Shown piece by piece: positions 26,451 through 36,732 of a DNA stretch of 64,000 bases. Position 1 is the first letter of the stretch. Every line of letters begins with the position of its first letter. The notes below the pieces were generated by a model. That model was not told the DNA's origin and made no database searches. It saw only the letters and a list, made by a program, of their open reading frames with translations. The stretch is from Betaproteobacteria bacterium (GTDB lineage Bacteria > Pseudomonadota > Gammaproteobacteria > Burkholderiales > Rhodocyclaceae), in contig JAHRYN010000001.1 in assembly GCA_020621405.1 (NCBI GenBank), forward strand, positions 434,001-498,000. Direction: 5' to 3'. A program made the position numbers and the translations under genes.

Positions 26451-27530
26451 ATGACTGTCTCACCCTCTCTCAAGAAAAAACTCCTGGTCGCTGCCGCTGC
26501 AGCGGTTGTTATCGCGCTGGCCTGGTGGGGCTGGACGGAGCTTGCCGACAGCGGACCCGGCGAAGGGTTCGCCAACGGCAATGGCCGCATCGAAGCCACC
26601 GAGATCGACGTGGCCACCAAACTTCCCGGCCGCATCGAAGACATCCTGGTGCGTGAAGGCGATTTCGTCACAGCCGGCCAGCCACTGGCCAAGATGCGGC
26701 TGGAAACGCTGGAAGCGCAGCGCGACGAGGCCCTGGCCATGCGTCAGCAGGCTGAGCATTCGGTGACCGCGGCGCAGGCACAGGTGGCGCTGCGTGAAGC
26801 CGACGTGACTGCCGCCTTGGCTCTGGTTGGTCAGCGCGAGTCCGAACTGGACGCCGCGCAACGGCGCCTGACACGCTCCAGCACGCTGTCGAGTGAGGGA
26901 GCCGCCTCGATCCAGGAACTGGACGATGACCGGGCGCGCGTACGGGGCGCCCAAGCGACCCTCGCGGCCAGCAAGGCACAGGCCGCCGCTGCCCGCGCCG
27001 CGGTCGAAGCCGCCAGGGCGCAGCTTGTCGGCGCGCAGTCCAGTGTGTCCGCCGCTACGGCCAGTATCAGCCGCATCGAAGCCGACATCCGCGACAGCGA
27101 ACTGCGGTCTCCGCGCGACGGACGGGTTCAGGTGCGTGTCGCGCAACCCGGTGAGGTGCTTGGAGCGGGCGGACGTGTCCTGAACCTGATCGATCTGTCG
27201 GACGTGTACATCACCTTCTTCCTGCCCGAAACCGTGGCCGGCCGCGTTGCGCTGGGCTCGGAGGTTCGCATCATTCTGGATGCCGCGCCCGAGTATGTGA
27301 TTCCAGCCACCGTTTCCTTCGTCGCCAGCGCGGCGCAGTTCACTCCCAAGACGGTGGAAACCGCCAGCGAGCGGCAGAAACTGATGTTTCGCGTGCGCGC
27401 GCAGATTTCGCAGGAGCTGCTGCGTGAACACCTGGACCAGGTCAAGACCGGGTTGCCCGGCGTGGCCTGGATCAAACTCGACGCCAATGCCGAGTGGCCT
27501 CAAAACCTCTCCGTTCGCGTGCCGGAGTAA
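26451..27530 (+). CDS. HlyD-type membrane fusion (adaptor) protein
   Basis: 359 residues with an N-terminal anchor (about 11-29), biotinyl-lipoyl-like halves ([10 protein letters not shown] near 46; L-R-S-P-R-D-G-R-V near 215) around a long alpha-hairpin (about 90-205, Ala/Gln-rich) and a C-terminal beta-barrel. It bridges the ABC pump and the outer-membrane channel, like E. coli YhiI beside RbbA and YhhJ. It lies 14 bases after the channel gene and three bases before the ATPase gene. Confidence 0.92.
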   Translation: MTVSPSLKKKLLVAAAAAVVIALAWWGWTELADSGPGEGFANGNGRIEATEIDVATKLPGRIEDILVREGDFVTAGQPLAKMRLETLEAQRDEALAMRQQAEHSVTAAQAQVALREADVTAALALVGQRESELDAAQRRLTRSSTLSSEGAASIQELDDDRARVRGAQATLAASKAQAAAARAAVEAARAQLVGAQSSVSAATASISRIEADIRDSELRSPRDGRVQVRVAQPGEVLGAGGRVLNLIDLSDVYITFFLPETVAGRVALGSEVRIILDAAPEYVIPATVSFVASAAQFTPKTVETASERQKLMFRVRAQISQELLREHLDQVKTGLPGVAWIKLDANAEWPQNLSVRVPE

Positions 27531-27533
27531 GGT

Positions 27534-30302
27534 ATGAGCCACAGTGCGAGTGCGCAGCCCACGACCGTTGCAAGCGTCCGTCAGGTGCGCTTGCGTTACG
27601 GCGACGTCATCGCCCTGGATGGCATCGATCTGGACATTCCCGCCGGACGGATGGTCGGCCTGATCGGCCCCGACGGCGTGGGCAAATCCAGTCTGCTCTC
27701 ATTGCTGGCGGGTGTGCGCATCATCCAGGAGGGCACGGTCGAGGTGCTGGGTGGCGACATGGCCAGCAAGGCCCATCGCAAGCAGGTATGCCCGCGCATC
27801 GCCTACATGCCGCAGGGACTGGGCAAAAACCTGTATCCGACGCTCTCGGTCGAGGAGAATCTGCAATTCTTCGCGCGCCTGTTCGGTCATGGCGCCGCAG
27901 AGCGCCGCCAGCGGATCGACGAACTGACTCAGGCCACTGGCCTGTTCAAATTCCTGGAGCGCCCGGCAGGCAAGCTGTCCGGGGGCATGAAGCAAAAACT
28001 CGGCCTGTGCTGCGCGCTGATTCATGACCCGGATTTTCTGATTCTCGATGAGCCGACGACTGGCGTGGACCCGCTGGCGCGCGCGCAGTTCTGGGATCTG
28101 ATCGAGCGCATCCGCGCCGATCGCCCCGGCATGAGCGTGATCGTGGCTACCGCCTACATGGATGAGGCACAGCGCTTCGACTGGCTCGCCGCCATCGACG
28201 ACGGCAAGGTTCTCGCCACCGGCACACCGAAGGAATTGCTGGAAAGAACAAACAGCCCGAACCTGGAAGAGGCATTCATCCGCCTGCTCCCGGAAGAGAA
28301 AAAGCGCGGACACCAAGCGGTTGTCATTCCGCCTCTGCCTGAGGACGGCGCGGACGATATCGCCATCGAAGCCGAGGGGCTGACCATGCGCTTTGGCGAC
28401 TTCGTTGCCGTCGACAGCGTGTCCTTCCGCATCCGGCGCGGTGAAATCTTCGGCTTCCTCGGCTCCAACGGGTGCGGCAAGTCCACGACGATGAAGATGC
28501 TTACCGGCCTGTTGCCGGCGAGCGAGGGTCGGGCCTGGCTGTTCGGCCATGAAGTGAACCCGCATGATCTGGGCACCCGCCGCCGCGTCGGCTACATGTC
28601 CCAAGCGTTCTCGCTCTACAGCGAAATCACGGTACGCCAGAACCTGGAGTTGCACGCCAAGCTCTTCAGTGTGTCCCCGGAGGACATTCCTGCTCGCGTC
28701 GATGAGATGGTGGAGCGCTTCGGGCTGGTGGACGTCATCGACAGCCTGCCGGCCAGTCTGCCTCTGGGCATACGCCAACGCCTGTCGCTGGCTGTGGCCA
28801 TGGTGCACAAGCCAGAACTGCTGATTCTGGACGAGCCGACCTCCGGCGTCGACCCGGTGGCGCGCGATGCGTTCTGGCGACTGCTCATCGAGCTGTCGCG
28901 GCGTGACCGGGTGACGGTCTTCATTTCCACCCACTTCATGAACGAGGCAGAGCGCTGCGACCGCATGTCGATGATGCATGCGGGCAAGGTGCTCGACAGC
29001 GACGTGCCCGCCAGACTGGTCGAGAAGCGCGGCGCCAAAACCCTTGAAGAGGCCTTCATCGGCTACCTCGTCGAAGCCGAGGGCGGCACGGCGGCGCCGG
29101 CCAGCCAGCCCGGGGCCGCCGATCACGAGGAGCAACCATCGGCGGCGCCCGCTGAACACGGTGGGCACCGCTCTGGCGGTTTCAGTCTGCAGCGAATGTT
29201 CAGCTATCTGTGGCGCGAGACGCTGGAATTGCAGCGGGACCCGGTACGCGCCACGCTGGCGCTGGGCGGTTCGCTGCTGCTGATGTTCGTGATCGGCTTC
29301 GGCATCACCATGGACGTCGAGGACCTGAGCTATGCGGTGCTCGATCGCGACCAGACCACGCTTAGCCAGAACTACACGCTGAACTTGGCCGGATCGCGCT
29401 ACTTCACCGAGCACGCGCCGATCGTCGACTACGACGATCTTGATCGACGCATGCGCAACGGCGAACTGTCGCTGGCCATTGAGATCCCCCCTGGCTTCTC
29501 TCGCGATGTGTTGCGAGGCCAGAACGTGCAGATAGGTGCCTGGATCGACGGCGCCATGCCGCAACGCGCGGAAACCGTCCAGGGCTACGTTCAGGGCATG
29601 CACCAGCACTGGCTGCTCGTACAGGCCAGCGAACGCAGCGGTGCCAGCGCCGCAGGCAATGCGAGCGTCGAGACGCGCTTTCGCTACAACCCCGATGTCA
29701 AGAGTCTGCCAGCCATGGTGCCGGCGGTGATCCCTCTGCTGCTGCTCATGCTGCCGGCCATGCTGACTGCGCTGGCGGTGGTGCGCGAGAAAGAAACCGG
29801 GTCGATCACCAATCTGTACGTGACGCCGGTCACGCGCATCGAGTTCCTGCTTGGCAAGCAACTGCCCTATGTCGGTCTGGCCATGGTGAACTTCCTGCTG
29901 ATGAGCCTGCTCGCGGTCACCATCTTCGGTGTGCCGGTCAAGGGCAGCTTCTTGACCCTGGCGCTGGCCGCGCTGATCTTCTCCTTCGCCGCGACAGGCA
30001 TGGGGCTGCTCGCCTCGGCCGTCACGCGCAGCCAGATCGCGGCCATGTTCTTCGCCATGATCGGCACCCTGATTCCGGCCACCCAGTTCGCCGGCCTGAT
30101 CGATCCAGTGTCCTCGCTCGAAGGCTCCAGCAAGTTCATCGGCGAGATCTACCCCGCCACGCACATGATCTCCATCAGCCGTGGCGTGTTCAGCAAAGCG
30201 CTCGGCCTGGCCGATCTGGCGGGGCCGTTGTGGTCGATGCTGCTGTCGGTTCCGGTGATTCTCGGTGCGGCCGTTTTGCTACTCAAGAAGCAGGAGCGCT
30301 GA
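27534..30302 (+). CDS. RbbA-type ABC transporter: two ATPase domains fused to an ABC-2 permease
   Basis: 922 residues. The first ATPase domain has Walker A G-P-D-G-V-G-K-S (45-52), signature L-S-G-G-M-K-Q and L-I-L-D-E-P. The second has Walker [10 protein letters not shown] (about 310) and an altered signature L-P-L-G-I-R-Q, as in RbbA relatives. The C-terminal third (about 565-920) is an ABC-2 permease with one membrane segment, a periplasmic domain, and five more segments. With the adaptor, channel and second permease it makes a complete tripartite exporter. The substrate is unknown. Confidence 0.92.
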   Translation: MSHSASAQPTTVASVRQVRLRYGDVIALDGIDLDIPAGRMVGLIGPDGVGKSSLLSLLAGVRIIQEGTVEVLGGDMASKAHRKQVCPRIAYMPQGLGKNLYPTLSVEENLQFFARLFGHGAAERRQRIDELTQATGLFKFLERPAGKLSGGMKQKLGLCCALIHDPDFLILDEPTTGVDPLARAQFWDLIERIRADRPGMSVIVATAYMDEAQRFDWLAAIDDGKVLATGTPKELLERTNSPNLEEAFIRLLPEEKKRGHQAVVIPPLPEDGADDIAIEAEGLTMRFGDFVAVDSVSFRIRRGEIFGFLGSNGCGKSTTMKMLTGLLPASEGRAWLFGHEVNPHDLGTRRRVGYMSQAFSLYSEITVRQNLELHAKLFSVSPEDIPARVDEMVERFGLVDVIDSLPASLPLGIRQRLSLAVAMVHKPELLILDEPTSGVDPVARDAFWRLLIELSRRDRVTVFISTHFMNEAERCDRMSMMHAGKVLDSDVPARLVEKRGAKTLEEAFIGYLVEAEGGTAAPASQPGAADHEEQPSAAPAEHGGHRSGGFSLQRMFSYLWRETLELQRDPVRATLALGGSLLLMFVIGFGITMDVEDLSYAVLDRDQTTLSQNYTLNLAGSRYFTEHAPIVDYDDLDRRMRNGELSLAIEIPPGFSRDVLRGQNVQIGAWIDGAMPQRAETVQGYVQGMHQHWLLVQASERSGASAAGNASVETRFRYNPDVKSLPAMVPAVIPLLLLMLPAMLTALAVVREKETGSITNLYVTPVTRIEFLLGKQLPYVGLAMVNFLLMSLLAVTIFGVPVKGSFLTLALAALIFSFAATGMGLLASAVTRSQIAAMFFAMIGTLIPATQFAGLIDPVSSLEGSSKFIGEIYPATHMISISRGVFSKALGLADLAGPLWSMLLSVPVILGAAVLLLKKQER

Positions 30303-30303
30303 G

Positions 30304-31434
30304 ATGCGCAGAAGAAACGTTGCCAACATCTACGACCTCGGTGTCAAGGAGCTGTGGAGCCTTTGGCGTGATCCGATGATGCTCGTGCTCATCGTCTATG
30401 TGTTCACCGCGTCGGTCTACACCTCGGCCACGTCCATGCCGGAGACGCTGCACAACGCGCCCATCGCCATCGTCGACGAGGATAATTCGGCGCTGTCCCA
30501 GCGGGTTGCCTCGGCCTTCTACCCCCCGCAGTTCACCCAGCCGGCCATGATCGACTATAGAGACGTGGACCCGGGCATGGACGCGGGGCTGTACACCTTC
30601 GCCCTGGTTATTCCGCCCAACTTCCAGCGTGACGTGCTGGCGGGGCGATCGCCCGCCGCGCAGCTCAATGTCGATGCCACCCGCATGAGCCAGGCCTTCA
30701 CCGGCAGTGGCTATATCCAGCAGATCTTCACCGGTGAAGTCAATGAGTTCGTCAAGCGTTACCGCGGCACCGACGCGCCACCCGTGGATCTGGCATTGCG
30801 CGCCCGCTTCAACCCCGCCCTCGACAAGGCTTGGTTCGGCTCGGTGGTGCAGATCATCAACCACATCACGCTGCTGTCCATCATCCTGACCGGCGCAGCA
30901 CTGATCCGCGAGCGCGAGCACGGCACCATCGAACACCTGCTGGTGATGCCCGTGACTCCCGCCCAGATCATGCTCTCCAAGGTCTGGTCGATGGCCCTGG
31001 TCGTGCTGATCGCCTCCTTCCTGTCGCTCACCCTCATGGTGCGCGGCGTCCTGGGCGTGCCCATCGAGGGCTCCATCGCGCTGTTCTTCGCCGGTGCAGC
31101 GCTCAGTCTGTTCGCCACTACGTCGATGGGCATCTTCATCGCCACGCTGGCGCGCAACATGCCGCAGTTTGGCATGTTGATGATGCTCACCATCATGCCG
31201 CTGCAGATGCTGTCGGGTGGCACTACGCCACGCGAAAGCATGCCCGAGATCGTGCAGAACATCATGCTGGTCGCACCCACCACCCATTTCGTGGAACTGA
31301 GCCAGGCCATCCTTTATCGGGGCGCCGGGCTGGAGACGGTGTGGCAGCCCTTCCTGGCGCTGGCCTTGATCGGCGCGGTGCTGTTTTTCCTGTCGCTGGC
31401 ACGCTTTCGCAAAACGATCGGCCAGATGGCCTGA
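30304..31434 (+). CDS. ABC-2 type permease (YhhJ-like)
   Basis: 376 residues of the same ABC-2 fold as the end of the preceding protein: a first membrane helix (about 21-41), a soluble periplasmic domain, then five helices from about 180. It includes the conserved I-R-E-R-E-H-G-T-I-E-H-L-L motif. It probably pairs with the permease half of the fused protein. ATG 30304, one base after the previous stop, is used in place of upstream 30265. Confidence 0.92.
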   Translation: MRRRNVANIYDLGVKELWSLWRDPMMLVLIVYVFTASVYTSATSMPETLHNAPIAIVDEDNSALSQRVASAFYPPQFTQPAMIDYRDVDPGMDAGLYTFALVIPPNFQRDVLAGRSPAAQLNVDATRMSQAFTGSGYIQQIFTGEVNEFVKRYRGTDAPPVDLALRARFNPALDKAWFGSVVQIINHITLLSIILTGAALIREREHGTIEHLLVMPVTPAQIMLSKVWSMALVVLIASFLSLTLMVRGVLGVPIEGSIALFFAGAALSLFATTSMGIFIATLARNMPQFGMLMMLTIMPLQMLSGGTTPRESMPEIVQNIMLVAPTTHFVELSQAILYRGAGLETVWQPFLALALIGAVLFFLSLARFRKTIGQMA

Positions 31435-31483
31435 TCGTTTGACCGCCCGAGTGGGCATTTCAACCCAAGCAAGGAGTTTGACC

Positions 31484-31945
31484 ATGAGCAATGAAACCAT
31501 CCCTCTCAATCTCTTCAAGGCGAACCTGGAACTGCAGCTGCGCATCCAACGCCTGATGCAGGAAAACGGCCAGCAATGGCTGGAGAACGCCACGCGCGCG
31601 GGCAGCGAAAACATTGCCGAGTCCGGCACTGAGATCGAAAGCCTGCTCAAGGCCCAGAACTGGCAGGAGTTGGCCACGCTGCCCGCGCAGGCCTTCTGGC
31701 GTCAGTTTCAGCACCAGATGGGTGGCGCGCAGGCACTAACGCAAGTCGCAATCAAGAATCAGACCACCTTCACTCAAGGCCTGCAGCAAGCCATTCAGGA
31801 CTGGCAGAAATCGGTCACGCAGGCCGTAGGCCAGGCAGATGCGATATTGCCGTTCCAGGATATTTTCAAGCAATGGGGAGCGGTGTGGGCCAAGGCACAG
31901 GACAAGGACGCACCAGCCAAGACAGGTGGTCGCAATGCCGGCTGA
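31484..31945 (+). CDS. phaP: Phasin family protein
   Basis: 153 residues, all helical and amphipathic, rich in Gln and Ala, without a signal peptide. The pattern (F-K-A-N-L-E-L-Q-L-R-I-Q-R-L-M-Q-E, and repeated Q-A-x-x-D-W motifs) is that of granule-associated phasins, which coat polyhydroxyalkanoate inclusions. AAGGAG precedes ATG 31484. Its end overlaps phaB by 11 bases, so the pair is coupled. The family call is from pattern and neighbours; the sequence is divergent from the classic PhaP1 type. Confidence 0.75.
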   Translation: MSNETIPLNLFKANLELQLRIQRLMQENGQQWLENATRAGSENIAESGTEIESLLKAQNWQELATLPAQAFWRQFQHQMGGAQALTQVAIKNQTTFTQGLQQAIQDWQKSVTQAVGQADAILPFQDIFKQWGAVWAKAQDKDAPAKTGGRNAG

Positions 31946-32681
31946 GCAACGCACTGCACTGGTCACCGGCGGCAGCGGCGGCCTGGGCGAAGCCATCGCC
32001 CGGGCCTTGCACGATGCGGGCCATACCGTGCTCATCGTCCATTCGCCGGGCAATGCCAGCATTGGCGCGTGGCTGAAAACCCAAGCCGGCGAAGGTTACG
32101 ACTTCGCCGCCTACGGCGCGGATGTGGCCGACCATGCCTCCTGCCAGGAGCTGGCCGGCCTCATTCAAGCAGACGGTCACCACATCGACATTCTGGTCAA
32201 CAACGCGGGCATCACGCGTGATGCTACGTTCCGCAAGCTGAGCTACGCCGATTGGGATGCCGTCCTGCGGGTCAATCTCGACTCCGTTTTCAACGTCACC
32301 CGGCCATTCATCGACGGCATGCTCGAACGCGGCTGGGGCAGGATCGTCAACATCTCCTCGATCAACGGCTCCAAGGGGCAGTTCGGCCAGACCAACTACT
32401 CCGCCGCAAAAGCCGGCATGCATGGCTTCACTAAAGCCCTTGCGCAAGAGGTGGCGCGCAAGGGTGTGACAGTCAACACCGTCTCGCCGGGGTATCTGGA
32501 TACGAAGATGGTGACGAGCATGTCGGAGGAAGTGGTCAAGCAAGTGACTGCCGGTATTCCCGTGGGTCGTCTGGGACGGCCTGAGGAAATCGCCGCACTG
32601 GTTGCATTCATCGCCAGTGAGTCTGCGGGGTTCATGACCGGCAGCAACGTGTCGATGAATGGTGGCCAGCACATGTACTGA
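31935..32681 (+). CDS. phaB: Acetoacetyl-CoA reductase
   Basis: A 248-residue classical short-chain dehydrogenase close to PhaB: T-G-G-S-G-G-L-G cofactor loop, N-N-A-G-I-T-R-D, catalytic Ser in N-I-S-S-I-N-G, and Y-S-A-A-K with the K-G-V-T-V-N-T-V-S-P-G-Y block. No acidic residue ends beta-strand 2 (I-V-H-S-P), consistent with NADPH use. It makes (R)-3-hydroxybutyryl-CoA for the PHA synthase at 40186. It lies between phasin and DUF3141 genes. Confidence 0.9.
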   Translation: MPAEQRTALVTGGSGGLGEAIARALHDAGHTVLIVHSPGNASIGAWLKTQAGEGYDFAAYGADVADHASCQELAGLIQADGHHIDILVNNAGITRDATFRKLSYADWDAVLRVNLDSVFNVTRPFIDGMLERGWGRIVNISSINGSKGQFGQTNYSAAKAGMHGFTKALAQEVARKGVTVNTVSPGYLDTKMVTSMSEEVVKQVTAGIPVGRLGRPEEIAALVAFIASESAGFMTGSNVSMNGGQHMY

Positions 32682-32766
32682 GTGAGGAAGGGCCGGCAAG
32701 ACGATGTGCCTGCGGCCCCTTTTCATTCAATTTTTCAGTTTCATCATAGACGGAGTGCCCATCGCC

Positions 32767-35271
32767 ATGAATCAAGACACCACGACATCACCAACGGCCG
32801 CTTGGGGGCAGTTGCTGTGGGACCCGTTGCGACTATCGGCGATGGCAAACGAGTATGCAGTGGATGCCTGGCAGCGGTCCATTCTGTATGCCGACGTTCG
32901 CCGCCAACGCGGCAACCAGTACCAGGAGCATTTGCAGGAGCAGACGCCGAACGTACTCGACTTCGCCTCTGAGGTCATCATGTCCGGGCTGGACCTTCCG
33001 CAGCCGGTCAACTATGGCCTCGTACGTATCCTGCCGCCAGCCGACACGCCGAGCGATCCCCACAAGCGACCGTTCGTGGTGGTCGATCCACGAGCGGGCC
33101 ACGGCCCAGGCATCGGCGGCTTCAAACCCGATAGCGAGGTCGGCGCGGCCCTCAAGGCTGGCCATCCCTGCTACTTCGTAGGCTTTCTGCCCGATCCCGT
33201 TCCCGGCCAGACCGTCGAAGACGTCATGCGCGCCGAAGCGGCCTTCGTGCGCAAGGTCGGCGAGCTGCACCCCGACAGCCGCGGCAAGCCTGCGGTCATC
33301 GGCAATTGCCAGGCAGGCTGGCAGATCCTGATGGCAGCCGCCGTCTGGCCCGAACTGTTCGGACCGATCATCGTGGCCGGTGCGCCGCTGTCGTACTGGG
33401 CGGGCGACATGCCGATGCGCTACGCGGGCGGTCTGACCGGCGGTAGCTGGTTGACGGCATTGACCAGCGACCTAGGAGCTGGTCGGTTCGACGGCGCCTG
33501 GCTGGTACAGAACTTCGAGAACCTGGACCCGGCCAATACGCTGTGGAGCAAACAGTACAACCTGTACGCCAAGGTCGACACGGAAGGCCCGCGCCACTTG
33601 CAATTCGAGAAGTACTGGGGCGGCCACGTGTTCCTGAACGATGTGGAAATACAGTACATCGTCGATAACCTGTTCATCGGCAACAAACTGAGTACGGCGC
33701 AGCTGGTGACGTCTGATGGCGTGCGCATCGACCTGCGCAATATTCGCTCGCCGATCCTGGTGTTCTGCTCCTATGGGGACAACATCACGCCACCGCCCCA
33801 GGCCCTGGGCTGGATCACCGATCTGTACCGCAACGATCTGGACGTGATGGGGCATGACCAGACCATCGTCTACGCCACCCATGACAGCATCGGGCATCTG
33901 GGTATCTTCGTCTCCGGCAGCGTCGGGCGTAAAGAGCACCAGGAGTTCGCCGCCAACATCGACGTCATCGACGTGCTGCCGGCCGGTATCCACCGCATGC
34001 TGGTCGATGAAAATCCAGACGGGTCGCAGGAAGGCGAGCCGACCGGGAACGCCTACCTGACTCGGATCCAGCGCAGCAACATCGATGAAGTCCGTGAGAT
34101 CGTCCGTCCCGACCCTGAGAACGATCGCCGGTTCGCCGCCGTTGCGCGGATCTCCGAGGTCAACCTGGCTTGCTACCGCAGCTTCGTGCAGCCATGGATG
34201 CGTGCCCTGGTCACGGACCAGGGTGCGAAGTGGCTGGAGCCGCTGCATCCGCTGCGCATGGGCTATGAATTGTGGTCTGACAGGCATCCGCTCGCCGCCG
34301 CAGTACATGAGGCTGCGCAACACGTGCGCGACCATCGTCAGCCCGTCTCCGAGGCCAACCCTTTCCTGCAACTGCAGGCGCAGTTTTCCACCGCCGTCGA
34401 ACAGATGCTGGATCAATTCCGTGATTGCCGCGACCAGATCTACGCACAGGCGTTTGACACGCTGTACAGCCTGCCGCTGGTGCAGGCCATGACTGGACAG
34501 AGCCTGCACGACGATGCACCGCCGCGACCCCGTCCCAGCGAGACGCCCGAGCATCGCCAGTATCTGGCGCAAGAGTTGACACGGCTCGAAGCGGATATTC
34601 ACAGCGGCGGGCTCGCCGAAGCCTCCATACGGGCGCTGTTCTTTGTGCTGGCCGCGCGTGGCGAGGCCGACGGGCGGCACTTCCGGCACGCAAAAGAACT
34701 CGCGCGCCCCCATTTGGCAAACGACTTCGACATGCAGGTCTTTCGCCACCTCGTTCGTCGGCAGGCTTTGCTCATGAGGCTCGACGAGGACGCCACGGTG
34801 TCCGCCATCCCCGGATTGCTCAACGGCATAGCGCCTGATGACATCCGCCAGGTGGCGGGAATGATCGTGCAAGTGATTGGCAGCGGCGGTGTGCTGTCCG
34901 CACAAGAACAAACCAGGCTGGAACAGGTTTCTACCTTGTTCGAGCAGGCCGAGCGCCAAGCGCAGGCGGCTTCGGCGCCCGCCGTGATAAGTCCCGCCAC
35001 TGATACCTCCGCTACGGTCGTGGACGCGAAGTCGACAACCGCCATGCCACGCTCTGCCAGTGGCACATCCGCTGCGGTCGAGGATGCGAATGCGGCGCCA
35101 GCCATGCCGAGCTCCGCCAGTGACACCTCCGCTCCGGCCATAAACACGACCTCCAAGACATCCTCTCCAAAGCCTAAGGCGCCTCAGAAGAAAACTGCTA
35201 CGCAGAAAACTGTGTCCAAGACGCCAGCCGCCCCGCGGACAAGTCAAACACGGCGAGGGAAAGGCAAATGA
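32767..35271 (+). CDS. DUF3141 protein: PhaC-like hydrolase fold with Lys/Ala-rich tail
   Basis: 834 residues. The N-terminal 450 have an alpha/beta-hydrolase plan related to PHA synthases and depolymerases, with a lipase-box-like G-N-C-Q-A-G in which Cys replaces Ser as in PhaC. Downstream lie candidate acid (C-S-Y-G-D-N) and His (D-S-I-G-H-L-G) motifs. The middle is helical. The last 100 residues hold Ser/Ala/Thr-rich imperfect repeats and then a Lys/Pro/Ala tail like the DNA-binding end of PhaF. The gene overlaps the next by four bases. Activity is not established for the family. Confidence 0.75.
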   Translation: MNQDTTTSPTAAWGQLLWDPLRLSAMANEYAVDAWQRSILYADVRRQRGNQYQEHLQEQTPNVLDFASEVIMSGLDLPQPVNYGLVRILPPADTPSDPHKRPFVVVDPRAGHGPGIGGFKPDSEVGAALKAGHPCYFVGFLPDPVPGQTVEDVMRAEAAFVRKVGELHPDSRGKPAVIGNCQAGWQILMAAAVWPELFGPIIVAGAPLSYWAGDMPMRYAGGLTGGSWLTALTSDLGAGRFDGAWLVQNFENLDPANTLWSKQYNLYAKVDTEGPRHLQFEKYWGGHVFLNDVEIQYIVDNLFIGNKLSTAQLVTSDGVRIDLRNIRSPILVFCSYGDNITPPPQALGWITDLYRNDLDVMGHDQTIVYATHDSIGHLGIFVSGSVGRKEHQEFAANIDVIDVLPAGIHRMLVDENPDGSQEGEPTGNAYLTRIQRSNIDEVREIVRPDPENDRRFAAVARISEVNLACYRSFVQPWMRALVTDQGAKWLEPLHPLRMGYELWSDRHPLAAAVHEAAQHVRDHRQPVSEANPFLQLQAQFSTAVEQMLDQFRDCRDQIYAQAFDTLYSLPLVQAMTGQSLHDDAPPRPRPSETPEHRQYLAQELTRLEADIHSGGLAEASIRALFFVLAARGEADGRHFRHAKELARPHLANDFDMQVFRHLVRRQALLMRLDEDATVSAIPGLLNGIAPDDIRQVAGMIVQVIGSGGVLSAQEQTRLEQVSTLFEQAERQAQAASAPAVISPATDTSATVVDAKSTTAMPRSASGTSAAVEDANAAPAMPSSASDTSAPAINTTSKTSSPKPKAPQKKTATQKTVSKTPAAPRTSQTRRGKGK

Positions 35272-36689
35272 CGACGTCCTCCGCACCGGTCGATGGCGCC
35301 GCCGACGCATTGCAGGTTCTGCGCAACCGCACCTTCGACGAGATCGCCATCGGCGACAGCGCCAGCCTCGAACGCGCGTTTTCGCCGCAAGACATCCACA
35401 TGTTCGCGCTGCAATCGGGCGATGTGGATCCGGAATCTTCGGTGTCTTCGCCCTCGCGGGACACCACGGAGGCCATTTGTGCAAACGTCCTGATCTCGGC
35501 TGTGCTGGGAACACGCCTGCCGGGGCCTGGAACCCAATATGTCAGCCAGAACCTGCGCTTGCTCGGAGCCGTTCGGCCCGGCGACAGGCTGACCGTGCAG
35601 ATGCAGGTGAGCAGCAAGGACACGGCCACCCATCACGTCACGCTGGACTGCACCTGCACCAGCCAGGAGGGGGTGGCGATTTTCCAAGGCCAGGTAGAGG
35701 TCGTAGCGCCCACTGAGCGCATTGAAAGAACGCGCACGGCGTTGCCGGAAATCCATCCGGATGCGCAGGGCCGCACAGGCCTGCAGCACCTGCTGGCGCA
35801 TGTCGCGCACTTGCAACCGATTCGGGTAGCCGTCGTCCATCCGTGCGATGTCCCCAGCCTGTCCGCTGCGCTTGAAGCGCGCCACGCGGGGTTGATCGAG
35901 CCGGTGCTGGTCGGGCCACGAGGGCGGCTCGAAGCAGTCGCCACCGAGGCCGGGCTGGATCTGGCCGACGTCGCCATTGTGGACGTCCGGCACAGCCACG
36001 CCGCTGCGCAGCAAGCCGTCGCCTTGGCAGCCGCAGGTGAAGTCGAAGCCCTGATGAAAGGGAGCCTGCACACCGACGAGCTGATGTCCGCGCTGGTTTC
36101 GGCAGCAGCGGGGTTGCGCACCAAGCGCCGGGTCAGCCATTGCTTCCTGTTGCAGACACCGGCCTATCCGCGCCCGTTCATCGTCACCGATGCAGCGATC
36201 AATATCGCCCCGACTCTGGAACAGAAGGCAGACATCATCCGCAACGCCATCGAGCTGGCGCAGGTGATCGGCGTGCGCGAACCCAAGGTCGCAATCCTGG
36301 CCGCAGTCGAGACGGTCAGCCCGACGATGACGGCCACGCTCGACGCGGCGGCGCTGTGCAAGATGGCCGATCGCGGCCAGATCACTGGCGGCCTGCTCGA
36401 CGGGCCGTTGGCCTTCGACAACGCGATCTCCATCGCCGCTGCGCGTACCAAGGGGATCGTCTCCGAGGTCGCCGGGCAGGCCGACATCCTTGTCGTGCCT
36501 GACTTGGAGAGCGGCAACATGCTTGCCAAGCAGTTGATATTCCTGGGCGGCGCAGCCAGCGCCGGAATCGTCCTCGGAGCGAAAGTGCCGGTCATTCTGA
36601 CCAGCCGCGCCGACTCGCGCGATACACGCATCGCCTCATGCGCGATTGCACTGATGCTGGCGCACCACTATCGGCTGTCACCCCCGTGA
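35268..36689 (+). CDS. MaoC-like domain fused to phosphate acetyltransferase
   Basis: 473 residues. The N-terminal 150 form a MaoC/R-hydratase hot-dog fold. The C-terminal 310 are a phosphate acetyl/butyryltransferase (G-S-L-H-T-D-E-L, S-H-C-F-L-L, V-T-D-A-A-I-N-I-A-P, G-G-L-L-D-G-P-L-A-F-D). It would convert acetyl phosphate plus CoA to acetyl-CoA. In the MaoC part the usual G-D-x-N-P-x-H reads G-D-V-D-P-E-S: the Asp is kept but the catalytic His is replaced, so hydratase activity is doubtful. Overlaps the DUF3141 gene by four bases. Confidence 0.88.
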   Translation: MTTSSAPVDGAADALQVLRNRTFDEIAIGDSASLERAFSPQDIHMFALQSGDVDPESSVSSPSRDTTEAICANVLISAVLGTRLPGPGTQYVSQNLRLLGAVRPGDRLTVQMQVSSKDTATHHVTLDCTCTSQEGVAIFQGQVEVVAPTERIERTRTALPEIHPDAQGRTGLQHLLAHVAHLQPIRVAVVHPCDVPSLSAALEARHAGLIEPVLVGPRGRLEAVATEAGLDLADVAIVDVRHSHAAAQQAVALAAAGEVEALMKGSLHTDELMSALVSAAAGLRTKRRVSHCFLLQTPAYPRPFIVTDAAINIAPTLEQKADIIRNAIELAQVIGVREPKVAILAAVETVSPTMTATLDAAALCKMADRGQITGGLLDGPLAFDNAISIAAARTKGIVSEVAGQADILVVPDLESGNMLAKQLIFLGGAASAGIVLGAKVPVILTSRADSRDTRIASCAIALMLAHHYRLSPP

Positions 36690-36732
36690 ATCGACTTATC
36701 AGCAACGTATCCACCCCATTGGAGGAAACACT

